The notes beneath the pieces were generated by a model. It did not search any database and had not been told where the DNA came from. It worked only from the letters and a program-made list of their open reading frames with translations. A stretch of 64,000 nt of DNA from Arctopsyche grandis. Lineage: Eukaryota; Arthropoda; Insecta; Trichoptera; Hydropsychidae. Below are positions 36,745 through 50,765 of the stretch, one piece after another (position 1 is the first letter of the stretch; each line of letters starts with the position of its first letter). The position numbers were made by a program, and so were the translations under genes. Location: assembly GCF_051622035.1 (NCBI RefSeq), contig NC_135355.1, positions 1,302,001-1,366,000 of the forward strand. Reading direction: 5' to 3'.

Positions 36745-36748
36745 ATAT

Positions 36749-37206
36749 TATAGATATTTTTGTTGAAACTATACATTACACGTTAAGTTAAGAGTTCAGT
36801 CAAATACAATAATCGTAAGTGAAAGTCAGAAGAGGTATGTAAAAAAGTGGATAAAAATAAACAACACCCAACACCAACATGTAGGTACTCAAATTGTAAA
36901 TAAATCCATATCAAAATAAAACTTTAATTTCTGTAGCGAATATGTGATAACCCTGATCATATTCCGTACGCATTGTTATGGACATGTACCGCGTATTATT
37001 GACACATTTCATTTATTCGTAAAGGCACTTCTATTATCATAACATTTCTATGGTGCCTAAAGAATGTATCGAGATATTCACAGGTCAAAAATAAAATGAA
37101 TCACTCTCAATGTTTGATAGGCAAGATAACAAAACCAGATAAAACGAATCGGTGACACTGTGGCAGCCACAGGTAGCGTTGTATATGAAGTAAAGTCACG
37201 TCGTAA
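36749..37206. other. PTGR1-like upstream region
   Basis: Short R3-like fragment near 36805-36845 (AATCGTAAGTGAAAGTC, AGAGGTATGTAAAAAAG). About 36960-37060 is weakly similar to 62640-62750 (TACCGCGTATTATTGAC). Otherwise nothing. The promoter of the PTGR1-like gene should lie here. Confidence 0.35.
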
Positions 37207-37218
37207 ATGATAGTGATA

Positions 37219-41687
<4,469 letters not shown>

Positions 41688-41791
41688 ATTATGTGCACAA
41701 ATACAATACGACCATATTTTTTCAATATATGTACATAAATATATTTTATTATAATATATAAATAGAATAGAATGCCTCATATTTTTTCTAA

Positions 41792-41797
41792 AATAAA
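41792..41797 (+). promoter_or_regulatory. Candidate polyadenylation signal of the PTGR1-like gene
   Basis: AATAAA 105 bases after the stop codon, in AAAATAAAATAAATAC. Use is inferred from position only. Confidence 0.4.
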
Positions 41798-41874
41798 ATA
41801 AATACAAATAGATTTCTTTATATATTTCTACAAGAAAATACAAATCAATATTGAAATCATTAAGTTGCATTTAA

Positions 41875-42335
41875 CCCTTTGCCCGCGGCAATAAATATAG
41901 CGAACAACCCCTGTACGCGGCGGCACCTTTTTCGCGAATTTGGCAATCGAGTTTTCAACCTTAAATACAGATTTTAATATTTACTCAAATAACCAGATAT
42001 GTTAATTAACACATAAAGTATTATTTTAAACAATTAAATACATAATATATCTCTTAGTTTTGGCTTAATTGTCAAATAATCATTCTTCATACAATTGAGA
42101 CGAATCGTCGCCATTGTTCAACAGACGTGACGTCACATAAACGAGGTTTCAGTATGGTTCCACAAAAAACTAAGTTTGACTGGTATATATTCATTTTAAG
42201 CAAATTAAATAGATGGCATTCAACTCTCAATAATATATTCAACCAATTTTGAACCTTAAAACAGTTGAAATTGGCGCATATAAGGCTCAAAATCCCGTGC
42301 AAAGTTCAGAAATTCTATGGAAGACAGCCGCGCTA
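41875..42335. mobile_element. piggyBac-like miniature element (copy c, right end lost)
   Basis: TTAA at 41871-41874, then CCCTTTGCCCGCGGCAATAA. Family similarity ends near GACAGCCGCGCTA at 42335, where copies b and d continue to a GGGCAAACGG terminus. The right end is therefore deleted. Confidence 0.8.
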
Positions 42336-42452
42336 AGTAGTTCTTAATTAAATACAAAAAGGTTGCAAATTTAAAGTTTTTTTGTTTCAAAAATTACAAC
42401 TGGTAGACGGTTTAAAGGTTTACTCCTATATTTGCATTCAAAGTGTCATTAA

Positions 42453-42959
42453 CCGTTTGCCCACGGCCGTCTTCTATGGAAACTTTGCGCGACAAGTCTG
42501 TAGCGCGGCTGTCTTCCGTAGAATTTCTGAACTTTGCACGGGATTTTGAACCTTATATGCGCCTATTTCAACTGTTTTAAGGTTCAAAATTGGTTGAATA
42601 TATTACTGAGAGTTGAATGCCATCTATTCAATTTCTTAAAATGAATATATACCAGTCAAAACTTAGTTTTTTGTGGAACCATACTAAAACCACGTTTATG
42701 TGACGTCACGTCTGTTGAACAATGGCGACGATACGTCTCAATTGTATGAAGAATGATTATTTGACAATTAAGCCAAAACTAAGAGATATATTATGTATTC
42801 TATTGTTTAAAATAATACTTTGTGTTAATTAACATATATGGTTACTTGAGTAAATATTAAAATCTGTATTTAAGATCAAAAACTCGATTGCCAAATTCGC
42901 GAAAAAGGTGCCGCCGCGTACAGGACTTGTTCGCTATATTTATTGCCGCGGGCAAACGG
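42453..42959. mobile_element. piggyBac-like miniature element (copy d), inverted
   Basis: CCGTTTGCCCACGGCCGTC to GCCGCGGGCAAACGG, flanked by TTAA at 42449-42452 and 42960-42963. 507 bp. It is inverted relative to copy c, so the two form a roughly 1-kb inverted pair directly downstream of ERAL1 and PTGR1. Perfect TTAA duplication. Confidence 0.9.
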
Positions 42960-43012
42960 TTAATTGGGTTTGGGCATTTAACAAGACGGCAAAAAGTTCA
43001 TATCCTGTATAA

Positions 43013-43018
43013 TTTATT
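43013..43018 (-). promoter_or_regulatory. Polyadenylation-like signal overlapping the ERAL1 stop codon
   Basis: On the minus strand the gene ends AGT CAA TAA ATT, so AATAAA contains the TAA stop. Whether it is used is unknown. Confidence 0.35.
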
Positions 43019-45432
43019 GACTACCCGCTCGAAGGGATATAGTCAACGTAATAGATTTCTTAAACATATTCATTAAATCATATCTGACGGAGTCGGAAAT
43101 CTGCTGTAATCTCCCATTGTTCACGCCGGATACCAATTTCATTATTCTTTCAGAGGGGCACGTGACTACTGCCATACAGCTAAGTACTTTTCCGTTGTCA
43201 TCCAAATGTTCCAATTCGGTTTTGAGCTGGTAAGGTATCTCTTGTGGGAGAAAATCTAAAAATTTAGCTCGTATCGCCTCCAATATGAGAGTCTCTTGAG
43301 ATTGGTTAGTCCAATCGGATTCTGGGTATAACCATTTACCAGGTTTAGCATTTTTCATAAGATATTCCTGCAACGGGCAAATCATATACATATAATGTTC
43401 GAAGAATATAATTTCATTTATTTTTATTAACCTTGATGGAGTTCAATCCATCGCCTTCTAAAGCTGATATCATAAATACGTCGGAGAATCCACCGAAACC
43501 ATTCATAGGTCCTTCCTGGGAAAGTTTACTTATGGGTAAACCGGCTATTTTATTATTGCATAGAATTCGAACTACGTCCAACAGTTTGCGTTTAGACTTC
43601 ATCAGATCTATCTGTAAATGATTTAAGTTTTAGTTGTAGGTATTTGCGTGACTTTTACACACGAATTTTCAGTAGAGTTCGTGCCTTATTAAGAATTAGA
43701 AAACTAGGCCGACGGTCAAATTTCTCTAAAAGCTCTACAAGCCCTCTGTGTATGAATTCTCTCGTCCACGGACTTCCTACATCTTGGATTACACCGATTA
43801 TGTCAGAGTTTTTAAGGCAATTGGAGATGTCGAGACGCATCGACTCGGGTAGATTATATCTGAAAATACTTAACATGTTAAAAATACTGCGATTCTAACT
43901 AAAGCGGAAAATATAACAATTACTTTTTCTTTTCTTTCGGTGAGATTAGACCGGGCGTATCTAAAAATACTATTTGGGTTTTGTCGACATTGCAAATGGC
44001 TTCGGCTTTAGTTTTCGTTGTGTGGACTTTATTTGAAGTGGCGCAGACCTGAAAAACGATTGACAGAATAATTAATTATTTATTAATAGTTTTGGACTAT
44101 ATCCATAAATCCCATTCTTTGTATACATTGAACAAAATTAAAATAGTACATAAAAATGTACAAAGGAGAAAGAAAAAGTAAAATAAAATAAAGCAAAATA
44201 TGAATAAAATATAAAATCACAGCGAGGCCCAAATGGAAGAGAGTAGATTAAGATTCCACTCATACATTACATTCAAATTAAGAAAGTAATGATGAGCGCA
44301 GGTTACCAGATAAATATGTTAAAATAATATCCGATAATCTACGCTCACCGAGGTGGAAAATATCACATTCAGGGACGGCAGCAACGATTTCATTGAGAAG
44401 TCGAATAGCTCTTGGTATAGGAGCCATTCGAAAAAGAACTGTGCGAGCAGGAGGTACAACCATTAAATGATGATGTCTACCACGCATATAATTATTAGGT
44501 ACATAAAGTCCCAACTGTTCCGGCAACAACGGGCATGACGTATTACCACGCAGTAGCTGGAGAACGAAACGAATTAACGAGAAGTTTCTCCGAAGTTCAA
44601 GGGAATTATACCCAAGCATGCCCAAAAGGAACGGAGTGGGATAGAGATATGGGTGATACCCGTACTCTTTCTTATATAGAAAACGAAGAAATGCTTTTTG
44701 CACTTTTTCGATAATAAGAGAGTAGTTTGCTTCATGCGGATTCCACACAATCGCATTATACTCTAGCTTACTTCTAACAAGCGAGTTGAAAAGCAAGCGG
44801 GAATACAAGGGGTTGGAGAATAACTTAGCATATCTCAAGACAAATCCAAGTCGACGAAGGGAAACGTCAGCGACTGTCTTGATGTGGTTGTGAAAGGTGA
44901 ATTGAGGATCAAAAGTGATACCCAAGTCGACCATAGATTCCACACGCTTCAACAATACGGATCCGATGGAATATCCGTGACAATAGAGCGAATTCGCACG
45001 TCCATAACTCATAATGGCACATTCAGTTCAAGCCCCAAACTGGAACTGAACTCTAAAACAGCGTTAATATCCGCTTGAAGGAGAGAGGCTTGCCTCTCAT
45101 CCTTAACAGCAAAGAATAATTTAACGTCGTCTGCAAACAAGAGACATGAAGCATTGCGTAGTACTAATAATAATAACGAAATTATACGATAATTTCCTAA
45201 ATAGGATGGTTGCAACATTTTGAATCACCTTTCGATCTAGTAGAGCGTTAATTACAGTACTTTTGCCCGCATTTGGCACACCGACGATAGCAACTTTGAT
45301 AATTTTCTCAATGTGACTTTCTTGAGGTAATACATCCGTGGAGAACAACTTCAATGAAGTGATGAATTGTTTCGGGTATGAATGTGGATTTCGTATCAGT
45401 AAACTGCAGTAGCAGTTGAAACTCTTCAACAT
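43014..45432 (-). CDS. Mitochondrial GTPase Era (ERAL1)
   Basis: GTPase that binds mitochondrial small-subunit rRNA and chaperones its assembly. Exons on the minus strand: 45432-45229, 44048-43924, 43859-43685, 43611-43432, 43367-43014, giving 345 residues. The leader MLKSFNCYCSLLIRNPHSYP is mitochondrial-like. The P-loop GVPNAGKS is at 51-58, KVHTTKTKA (switch I) near 75-83, DTPG at 98-101, NKID at 167-170, SALEGDG near 216, and a C-terminal KH domain (GVNNGRLQQISDSVRYDLMN). Joining exons 3 and 4 so that NKxD is kept requires a GC donor (AAG|GCACGA). The next GT would insert eight residues inside NKxD. Shorter than human ERAL1 (437), mostly at the N-terminus and in a loop. Intron 1 is a LINE fragment. 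Confidence 0.93.
44090..45170 (-). mobile_element. 5'-truncated LINE retrotransposon in ERAL1 intron 1
   Basis: Minus-strand reverse transcriptase C-terminal half. CLLFADDVKLF, the catalytic YADD-box equivalent, is near 45145, then QADINAVLEFSSSLGLELN. A frameshift near 45015 leads into MSYGRANSLY and LGITFDPQFTFHNHI, running to a stop at 44278. The layout fits jockey/I-type elements. The 3' part (44277-44090) is AT-rich with no ORF. Same orientation as ERAL1. The 5' truncation is typical of target-primed insertion. Not active. Confidence 0.85.
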
Positions 45433-45775
45433 TGTGGCTCAAACAGTGGGGCACAAAAGTGAAAGCTAAATTCGAACACAAGTGACGGACAACGAAGAAA
45501 CGTCAAACGACAACGTGATGTTGTCGATTAGGCCCAAAGGCTAGGCAAGTAGACCAAAGCCGATAATTCGATATTCTTGAGGTAAACGGACTACTAGTCA
45601 AATGTGAACCTGTCACAGGTCAACTGGTCGATATAGATCTAGATTATATCTACAAATAAATAAAACTTCATATCGTAGCTAAACAGTAAAAATTCAATGC
45701 ATGAATGTTTATTTTTATTTTTCTTTCATTTTTATATACACATTTAATTAGCAACCTTTCTCGAAGAAAACCAAC

Positions 45776-46570
45776 ATGAAGAGACATGAACTTGCCTATT
45801 TGGTTGAAACTTTTGGAAAATTGAGCGGTTTAAATAAAGCAATGCAGGGATCACAAATAAACCCACTTGTTCAAAAAGACAAAGTAAAAGCTTTCATTAA
45901 AAATTTGAAGTTATGGAAATCAAATTTACAAAAGAATGAGTTGGATATGTTTTCACTTTCCAAAGATTTCTGGGCCACAGCCAATATTGAAGCAAGTAAA
46001 AATCTTTTTATTGACCACTTGGATGGTTTAGTGCTGAATTTTTCCAATTATTTCAAAGACCTTGATTTCTCAAAATTTTTGTGGATACAGAATCCATTTA
46101 ACTACAATGAAGAAGACGAATTCGAGCTGACAACCATCGAAAAAGAAAAATTGATAGAATTATCATGCGATAGCTCACTAAAACAAAAGTTTCAAAATTA
46201 AACCATAATTAAATTTTGGATGAATCTTAGTGGATAGTATGAATATTTGTATTGCAAAGCAATGCAAGTGCTTCTACCATTTGTAACGTCTTATTTATTC
46301 GAAACGGGCTTTTCGGCACTAGCTGCAATGAAAACTAGATATCGAGCCAGGTTGCATATCTAAGTTTCCCATCCGAATTGACGTAATTACTAGTACTCGC
46401 CACCGTACCTATGCGAAACAGCATTTTCGTCATTACTTATATTAAAAAATAAGCAAAGGTCATGCCTTTCCACGGAAACTTTGGAAGATGCTTTGCGAGT
46501 TAGCATTTCTGACATTGTACTCGATATCGATTTGTTATGTAAAGACATACGACCTCATCTATCGCATTAA
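45776..46570 (+). pseudogene. hAT transposase fragment with two C-terminal domains
   Basis: 141 codons from 45776 (ETFGKLSGLNKAMQG, HLDGLVLNFSNYF, WIQNPFNY) match the SCAND3/ZBED5/GTF2IRD2-like hAT group. After TAA at 46199 the same frame continues, with one more stop, into KAMQVLLPFVTSYLFETGFS, the hAT dimerisation motif, ending at 46363. About 40 bp later a second, different copy of the same domain (YLCETAFSSLLILKNKQRS, ETLEDALRVSISDI, DIRPHLSH) ends at 46569. The N-terminal half is missing. Two tandem C-termini suggest recombination between related elements. Confidence 0.8.
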
Positions 46571-46783
46571 ATTGTTTCATGTGTGTATAGTTTTTATTTA
46601 AAAAAAATGTTTTTAAGCAAGTTCCTATAATTTTGTACTAAATATAAATATGTGTATTATAATTGTAATAATTGCTTCCAAATAAACCTTTTAACTAGAA
46701 AAAAAATTTTTTTAGGGGCCGGGAATTAATTATTTCAAATTTAGGGGGACATGAAAGTAATCGGGAAGCACTACTTTATACGA

Positions 46784-47165
46784 CACTTTATTGTATCATA
46801 ATTTAACTTCAACATGAAATGTATCTTATGAAGCGGTTCAAATACATAAAAAAAAAAAAATACCTGTGAGAACATCGACAATATTGGCTACTATATTATA
46901 ATTGTATGATATATGTACTTTCAAATAAATTTTAAAATATATACCTAAATCTAAATTACAGGGACAAAATTAAAAAAAAAAACCTTAAATGCACAGTAAA
47001 TACAATGATTTATTATGTTTTCAACACATTATACATAAACATATTCTTGAATATATAATATATTAAAAAAAATTGCTGTTCAACAACATTCAGTGAATCA
47101 TTGGGATATTCCTCGGTGCCCCCACATACATTCACTAATCCGTCAATTACGGCAGCCGTCGAGCC
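46784..47165 (-). repeat. Duplicated kelch-like 3' fragment, copy 1
   Basis: Nearly identical to 53342-53734. On the minus strand 47222-47060 reads RPGSTAAVIDGLVNVCGG followed by TEEYPNDSLNVVEQ, which resembles one kelch repeat, followed by an AT-rich 3'-UTR-like stretch. A third partial copy lies at 47425-47515. Probably a retrocopied or transposon-captured gene end. No full kelch gene is present. Confidence 0.6.
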
Positions 47166-47524
47166 TGGTCGCTTATATTTCATCGGGAGCAATTCAGTTC
47201 GTAGCTTTGAGATAAGATCCATGCACCAGACCTATATTTTCATGTTTTGTACATATATAAAACATTGCTAATTGTTGAATATGAGAAGTGAAAAATATGG
47301 AATAGTACAAGTGTTATTGTTTTGAGTTGCTGACTATCACCGATTTAATTACCAATGTATTGATAAGTAAGTCATATGTATGTACGATAGAACCACGATT
47401 ATCCGGATTGTTAAAAACAAACACAGGGACAAAATTAAAAAAAAAACCTTTTATGCACAGTAAATTCAATGATTTATTATGTTTTCAACACATTATACAT
47501 AAACATATTCTTGAATATATATTA

Positions 47525-47760
47525 TTTGGTTTGATTTTTAAATGCTTTTTATTATTACGAAATTATGTTCACAATACATATTATATCTATTTTAATAGCT
47601 ACTGATCTACTGATCATTTTCTATTTTACAATTTTATTTTATTTGCTTAGTAATCATAGTATTATATTATTCTAATGTTAATGCACCGCATAATAGGAAA
47701 AAGAGCTCAAAAACCTATTTACAATTGAATATATATTATAATATATTCAATTGTAAATAA
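47525..47760. repeat. Duplicated segment (second copy 60885-61078) ending in a 40-bp palindrome
   Basis: About 190 bp (ATGTTCACAATACATATTAT, GCTACTGATCTACTGATCAT, AGGAAAAAGAGCTCAAAAAC) recurs at 60885-61078. Only this copy ends in TTTACAATTGAATATAT-attata-ATATATTCAATTGTAAA, a near-perfect palindrome at 47717-47757. Confidence 0.75.
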
Positions 47761-47959
47761 TAGAAATAGAATAGAAAATGTTATACAATGAACAAAGATA
47801 AACAAATAATGTTACCGACGATTTATTTATGTAGATGAGATGTAAAAAGTTCATTATAAAATGACGAATTCACTTTTAGATACCGTCCATATTAAAGATG
47901 AAGACGATTGCATAATCATCGCTCTTTTACAAACATGCAGAATGAATCTCTGGGAACGT

Positions 47960-48400
47960 CCCATTGGCTCCGAGGCTGAGAAACGAAAATGACCATCTTT
48001 TTGTACATATAATTACTATTGTAACAAGTGAACATAAATAAAGGATCCTCTTACTAACACAATCAGTGTTTTCATAGACCTCCCTCCTCATAGTACATTT
48101 ACCGCGGTGAATTAAGATTAAACTTTGATCTGACATTCAAACTGTCAAAGTAAAATGAACGCAAAAAAAGCGATAGCCAACCTTCTCGGCGTGGCTAGAG
48201 AGCGTCAGATGAGCTGACTCTGATGAGATGCCCGCGAACTCCTCGCGAAGACCACAAACAACGGCCACGGCCACGAGGGTCTTTGGCTCGAACATATGTC
48301 TAGTCGATAATAATACAAATTTCGTAAATAAGAAGTATTTGAGAATATTTTTGTTTGTGTGACCAATTTTAAATTTTTGGGTGTGAACAATTTTCTCGTG
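47960..48400 (+). repeat. LTR-like fragment (second family)
   Basis: TTGTACATATAATTAC, GTGAACATAAATAAAGGATC and CAATCAGTGTTTTCATAGAC are shared with an inverted piece at 52829-53060 and more loosely with 50290-50760. AATAAAGGATCCTC placed before a short tail resembles an LTR R region. Ends not defined. Confidence 0.5.
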
Positions 48401-48401
48401 A

Positions 48402-48600
48402 ACAGTTTCAGCGTGTGACCAGTTTTAGCGTGTGACCAGTTTTCTCGTGACCAGTTTTAGCGTGTGACCAGTTATCTCGTGACCAGTTTTAGCGTGTGAC
48501 CAGTTTTAGCGTGACGTATGATCACCAGTGACCGATCTAGAGCGACCAGTTGTCCTGTGACAGGTTCACATTTGACTAGTAATCACCAAACCCAACAAAT
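48402..48600. repeat. Minisatellite and terminal repeat (GTGACCAGTTTTAGC)
   Basis: About six tandem variants of GTGTGACCAGTTTTAGC, with alternates GTGACCAGTTTTCTC and GTGACCAGTTATCTC, at 48415-48520. They pass into the GGTTTGGTGATTACTAGTCA-type terminus (inverted) at 48580-48600. Confidence 0.7.
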
Positions 48601-48719
48601 CGTCTGGTTATTTTATAATTCCAAAAATGAAAAATTTATCACTAATTATTTATAAACTTGATCAATAACTTTTTCTAAACGGTCAGTAGAATATAATAAA
48701 GGATCAACAATTTATTAAT

Positions 48720-48970
48720 TTTTTTTATATTTATCCAAGTATGAAATTTATTATGTGACGGGAGGATAGATTTTCGAGTAAATGATTTTAAACAAATTTC
48801 ACACTTGTAAGACGTTTCCCCCCTTGTGACATCTCAAATATGACACAAGTATATTTTTATAAATAAATGATTTAATAAAAATGTCACATTTGTGTATTTT
48901 TATCCCAACATGCAATTTTTTACATTTTTCAGTAAATGATTTCAGCCAAATTTCGCACTTGTATGGCATT
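48720..48970 (-). pseudogene. Decayed zinc fingers downstream of the ZAD gene
   Basis: Beyond the stop of the ZAD zinc finger gene, the next frame on the minus strand still reads NTGKMPYKCEIWLKSF, IKIHKCDIFIKSFIYKN and RCHKG. These are linker and finger spacing like the intact fingers, but with lost cysteines and histidines (CEIW for CxxC, CDIF). A one-base insertion at the linker (CAACACGGG where CACACGGG is expected) created the present stop at 48971-48973. Confidence 0.8.
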
Positions 48971-49946
48971 TTACCCGTGTTGAGTTCTTAAATGTCTGAC
49001 AAGTGCACCTTTTCGAACAAATGATTTCACACAAATTTCACACTTGTAAGGCCTTTCCCCCGTGTGAGATCTCAAATGTGACACAAATAGATTTTTACGA
49101 GCATATGATCTTAAACAAATGTCACATTTGTGGGGTTTTATCGCAGCATGCAATATTTTATGTTTCTCGAGGTTAGATTTTTGATTAAATGATTTTAGAC
49201 AAATTTCACAATTGTAAGGCTTTTCCCCCGTGTGAGATCTTAAATGTATCACAAGTACATTGTTATAAGTAAATGATTTTAAACAAATTTCACACTTGTA
49301 TGGCTTTTCCCCCGTGTGAGATCTCAAATGTGACACAATTGTATTTTTTTGACTAAATGATTTTAAACAAATGTCACACTTGTATGGTTTTAGCCCAGCA
49401 TGCAATTTTTTATGTCTCTCGAGGTAAGATTTTTGAGAAAATGATTTTAAACAAATGTCACATATGAACATATGCTTTTCTCCAGTGTGTGTTTTTTTGT
49501 GCAACACAAGTTCGGATTTATTGGGAAATGGCTCTAAGCAAATTTCACTATTCTTTCGGTGAATTGGTGGTAGTGAAGGCTCATCGTCCCATATTACATC
49601 TTCCAATATAACTTCTTCAGTCTTGATCTTCAAGCAATCATCTAACCTCAGTTGGGACGTTTCGTTGCTTCGAAAACAAGCCTTTCGAAAGCTGATCAAC
49701 GATTCCAGATTGGTCTTACACGAAAGACACACCGTGTCTGGCAACCCATCGCCTCTTTTAACCTGCAGATGAAAGAAGTAGGATTAAGAGTTGACCAATT
49801 GGGTCCACAATAATTGTAACCTGTAACCAGTAACCTACATAAATTTGACAGCAGGTCCGAATGCGTTGCTCCAGACGCTCTGGTCTCTGGAAGATGGAGA
49901 CGGACGATTCGGCCGGAGCTGGTCCAAGACAAAGCCTGCACTCCAT
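48971..49946 (-). CDS. ZAD-domain C2H2 zinc finger protein
   Basis: Probable DNA-binding transcription factor of the insect ZAD family. Exon 1 is 49946-49839, from MECRLCLGPAPAESS, with an in-frame TAG upstream. Exon 2 is 49762-48971. Joined they give 299 residues. The ZAD zinc-binding domain spans the splice junction (CRLC...CCQIY | VKRGDGLPDTVCLSCKTN), with its CxxC pairs intact. An acidic linker follows (KTEEVILEDVIWDDEP). Then comes one degenerate finger lacking its first cysteine (EICLEPF) and six full C2H2 fingers with TGEKPYKC-type linkers, nearly identical to each other (CDICLKSFSQK, CEICLKSFTYN, CEICLKSFNQK). The last has HLRTQH. The array once continued; see the decayed fingers at 48720-48970. 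No orthologue can be named. Confidence 0.92.
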
Positions 49947-50280
49947 CGTCCCTGCACTGAACTAGGTCGCTCCTAGAGCGTTCCCACAGGTAAACTAGAC
50001 GAACTAGTTCCCTCACTCCTCATCAGTTCGTGACCGAATGAGCGAGAGTGGGACGGGACGGGACGGGACGGGACGGCACTACACTACACTACACCAACAC
50101 TGCCGCTCGCTCACTGCACGTCTTGTTGCGCGCGCGTTTTATTCACTCTCTTACGATCTAGTTCGTTCGCGAACCACACAAGACCTTCATTAGTTTGTGA
50201 CCGAATGATCGAGAGTGACGTTAACCGAACGTTAAATAAATTTTAAAATAATAAGATGTAGGCATATAGTACAACAAACA
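49947..50280. other. Upstream region of the ZAD gene with microsatellites
   Basis: Contains GGGAC repeated five times (50051-50076), ACTAC repeats next to it, and a duplicated GTGACCGAATGAGCGAGAGTG (50029 and, as GTGACCGAATGATCGAGAGTG, about 50197). Likely promoter-proximal DNA. No TATA box seen. Confidence 0.45.
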
Positions 50281-50765
50281 ATGATCTCACCAGGCCACTG
50301 CGACACAATCGTTTACTCGTGGCAATCATTTACACGTACGTGTTCGTGGAAACAAAGAAAAAGCATTCATGTGTGGCGCTTGAACCTATAAAACACGCGC
50401 CTCGAAAATAGGTCGACACGTGCTTCGTATACACGTGTCTTGGAAACAAAGGAAGCGTATGACCCCATTCTCTTACGGACATCGTCCTGGCTTTGACCCC
50501 AAAGTTATAAAACTCTCGTCCTGAGAACACGTGCCCTGGAGAACAAAGAGATCTTTTGCACACGCCACGCTTAGAACTTCCATATATAAACCAACGCAGC
50601 AACCTCCACCGGCAGAGTGAGCCTCTGGAGTTCATACAGATCACTTCTCCGAAGAAACCTCTGCGTACATACAATAACCATTGTACCAATTGAACGCAAA
50701 TAAACGATCCTCTTTCAAACTCAACTGAATTTCCATAGGCCGGGAAACGGTCGAAACCTTTCACT
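50281..50765 (+). mobile_element. LTR-like sequence (second family)
   Basis: Contains CCTATAAAACACGCGC, a TATATAAACCAACGC promoter-like box, then AATAAACGATCCTCTTTC followed by ATTTCCATAGGCCGGG, parallel to the 47960 fragment (AATAAAGGATCCTCTTACT, TTTTCATAGACC). Interior short repeats ACACGTG(C/T) recur. The layout suggests an LTR, but no TG/CA boundary or duplication could be fixed. Confidence 0.5.

Larger units (their letters stand above)
45588..48597. mobile_element. Possible composite element bounded by inverted ends, or two independent repeats
   Basis: ACTAGTCAAATGTGAACCTG (45590 region, followed by TCACAGGTCAACTGGTCG) is inverted at 48543-48585 (CGACCAGTTGTCCTGTGACA then GGTTCACATTTGACTAGT). 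Between them lie hAT transposase fragments, a kelch-like repeat and an LTR-like piece. No target duplication is visible. The ends may simply be two inverted copies of the GGTTTGGTGATTACTAGTCA repeat family. Confidence 0.4.

Noticed and set aside
35167-36776. Several ORFs of 80-261 codons rich in Pro, Thr and Ser
   Set aside because: They lie wholly inside two solo LTRs or their inverted copies and repeat each other because of LTR homology. No gag or pol motif.
43433-43898. Plus-strand ORFs opposite ERAL1 exons
   Set aside because: Complementary to the conserved GTPase exons; no independent support.
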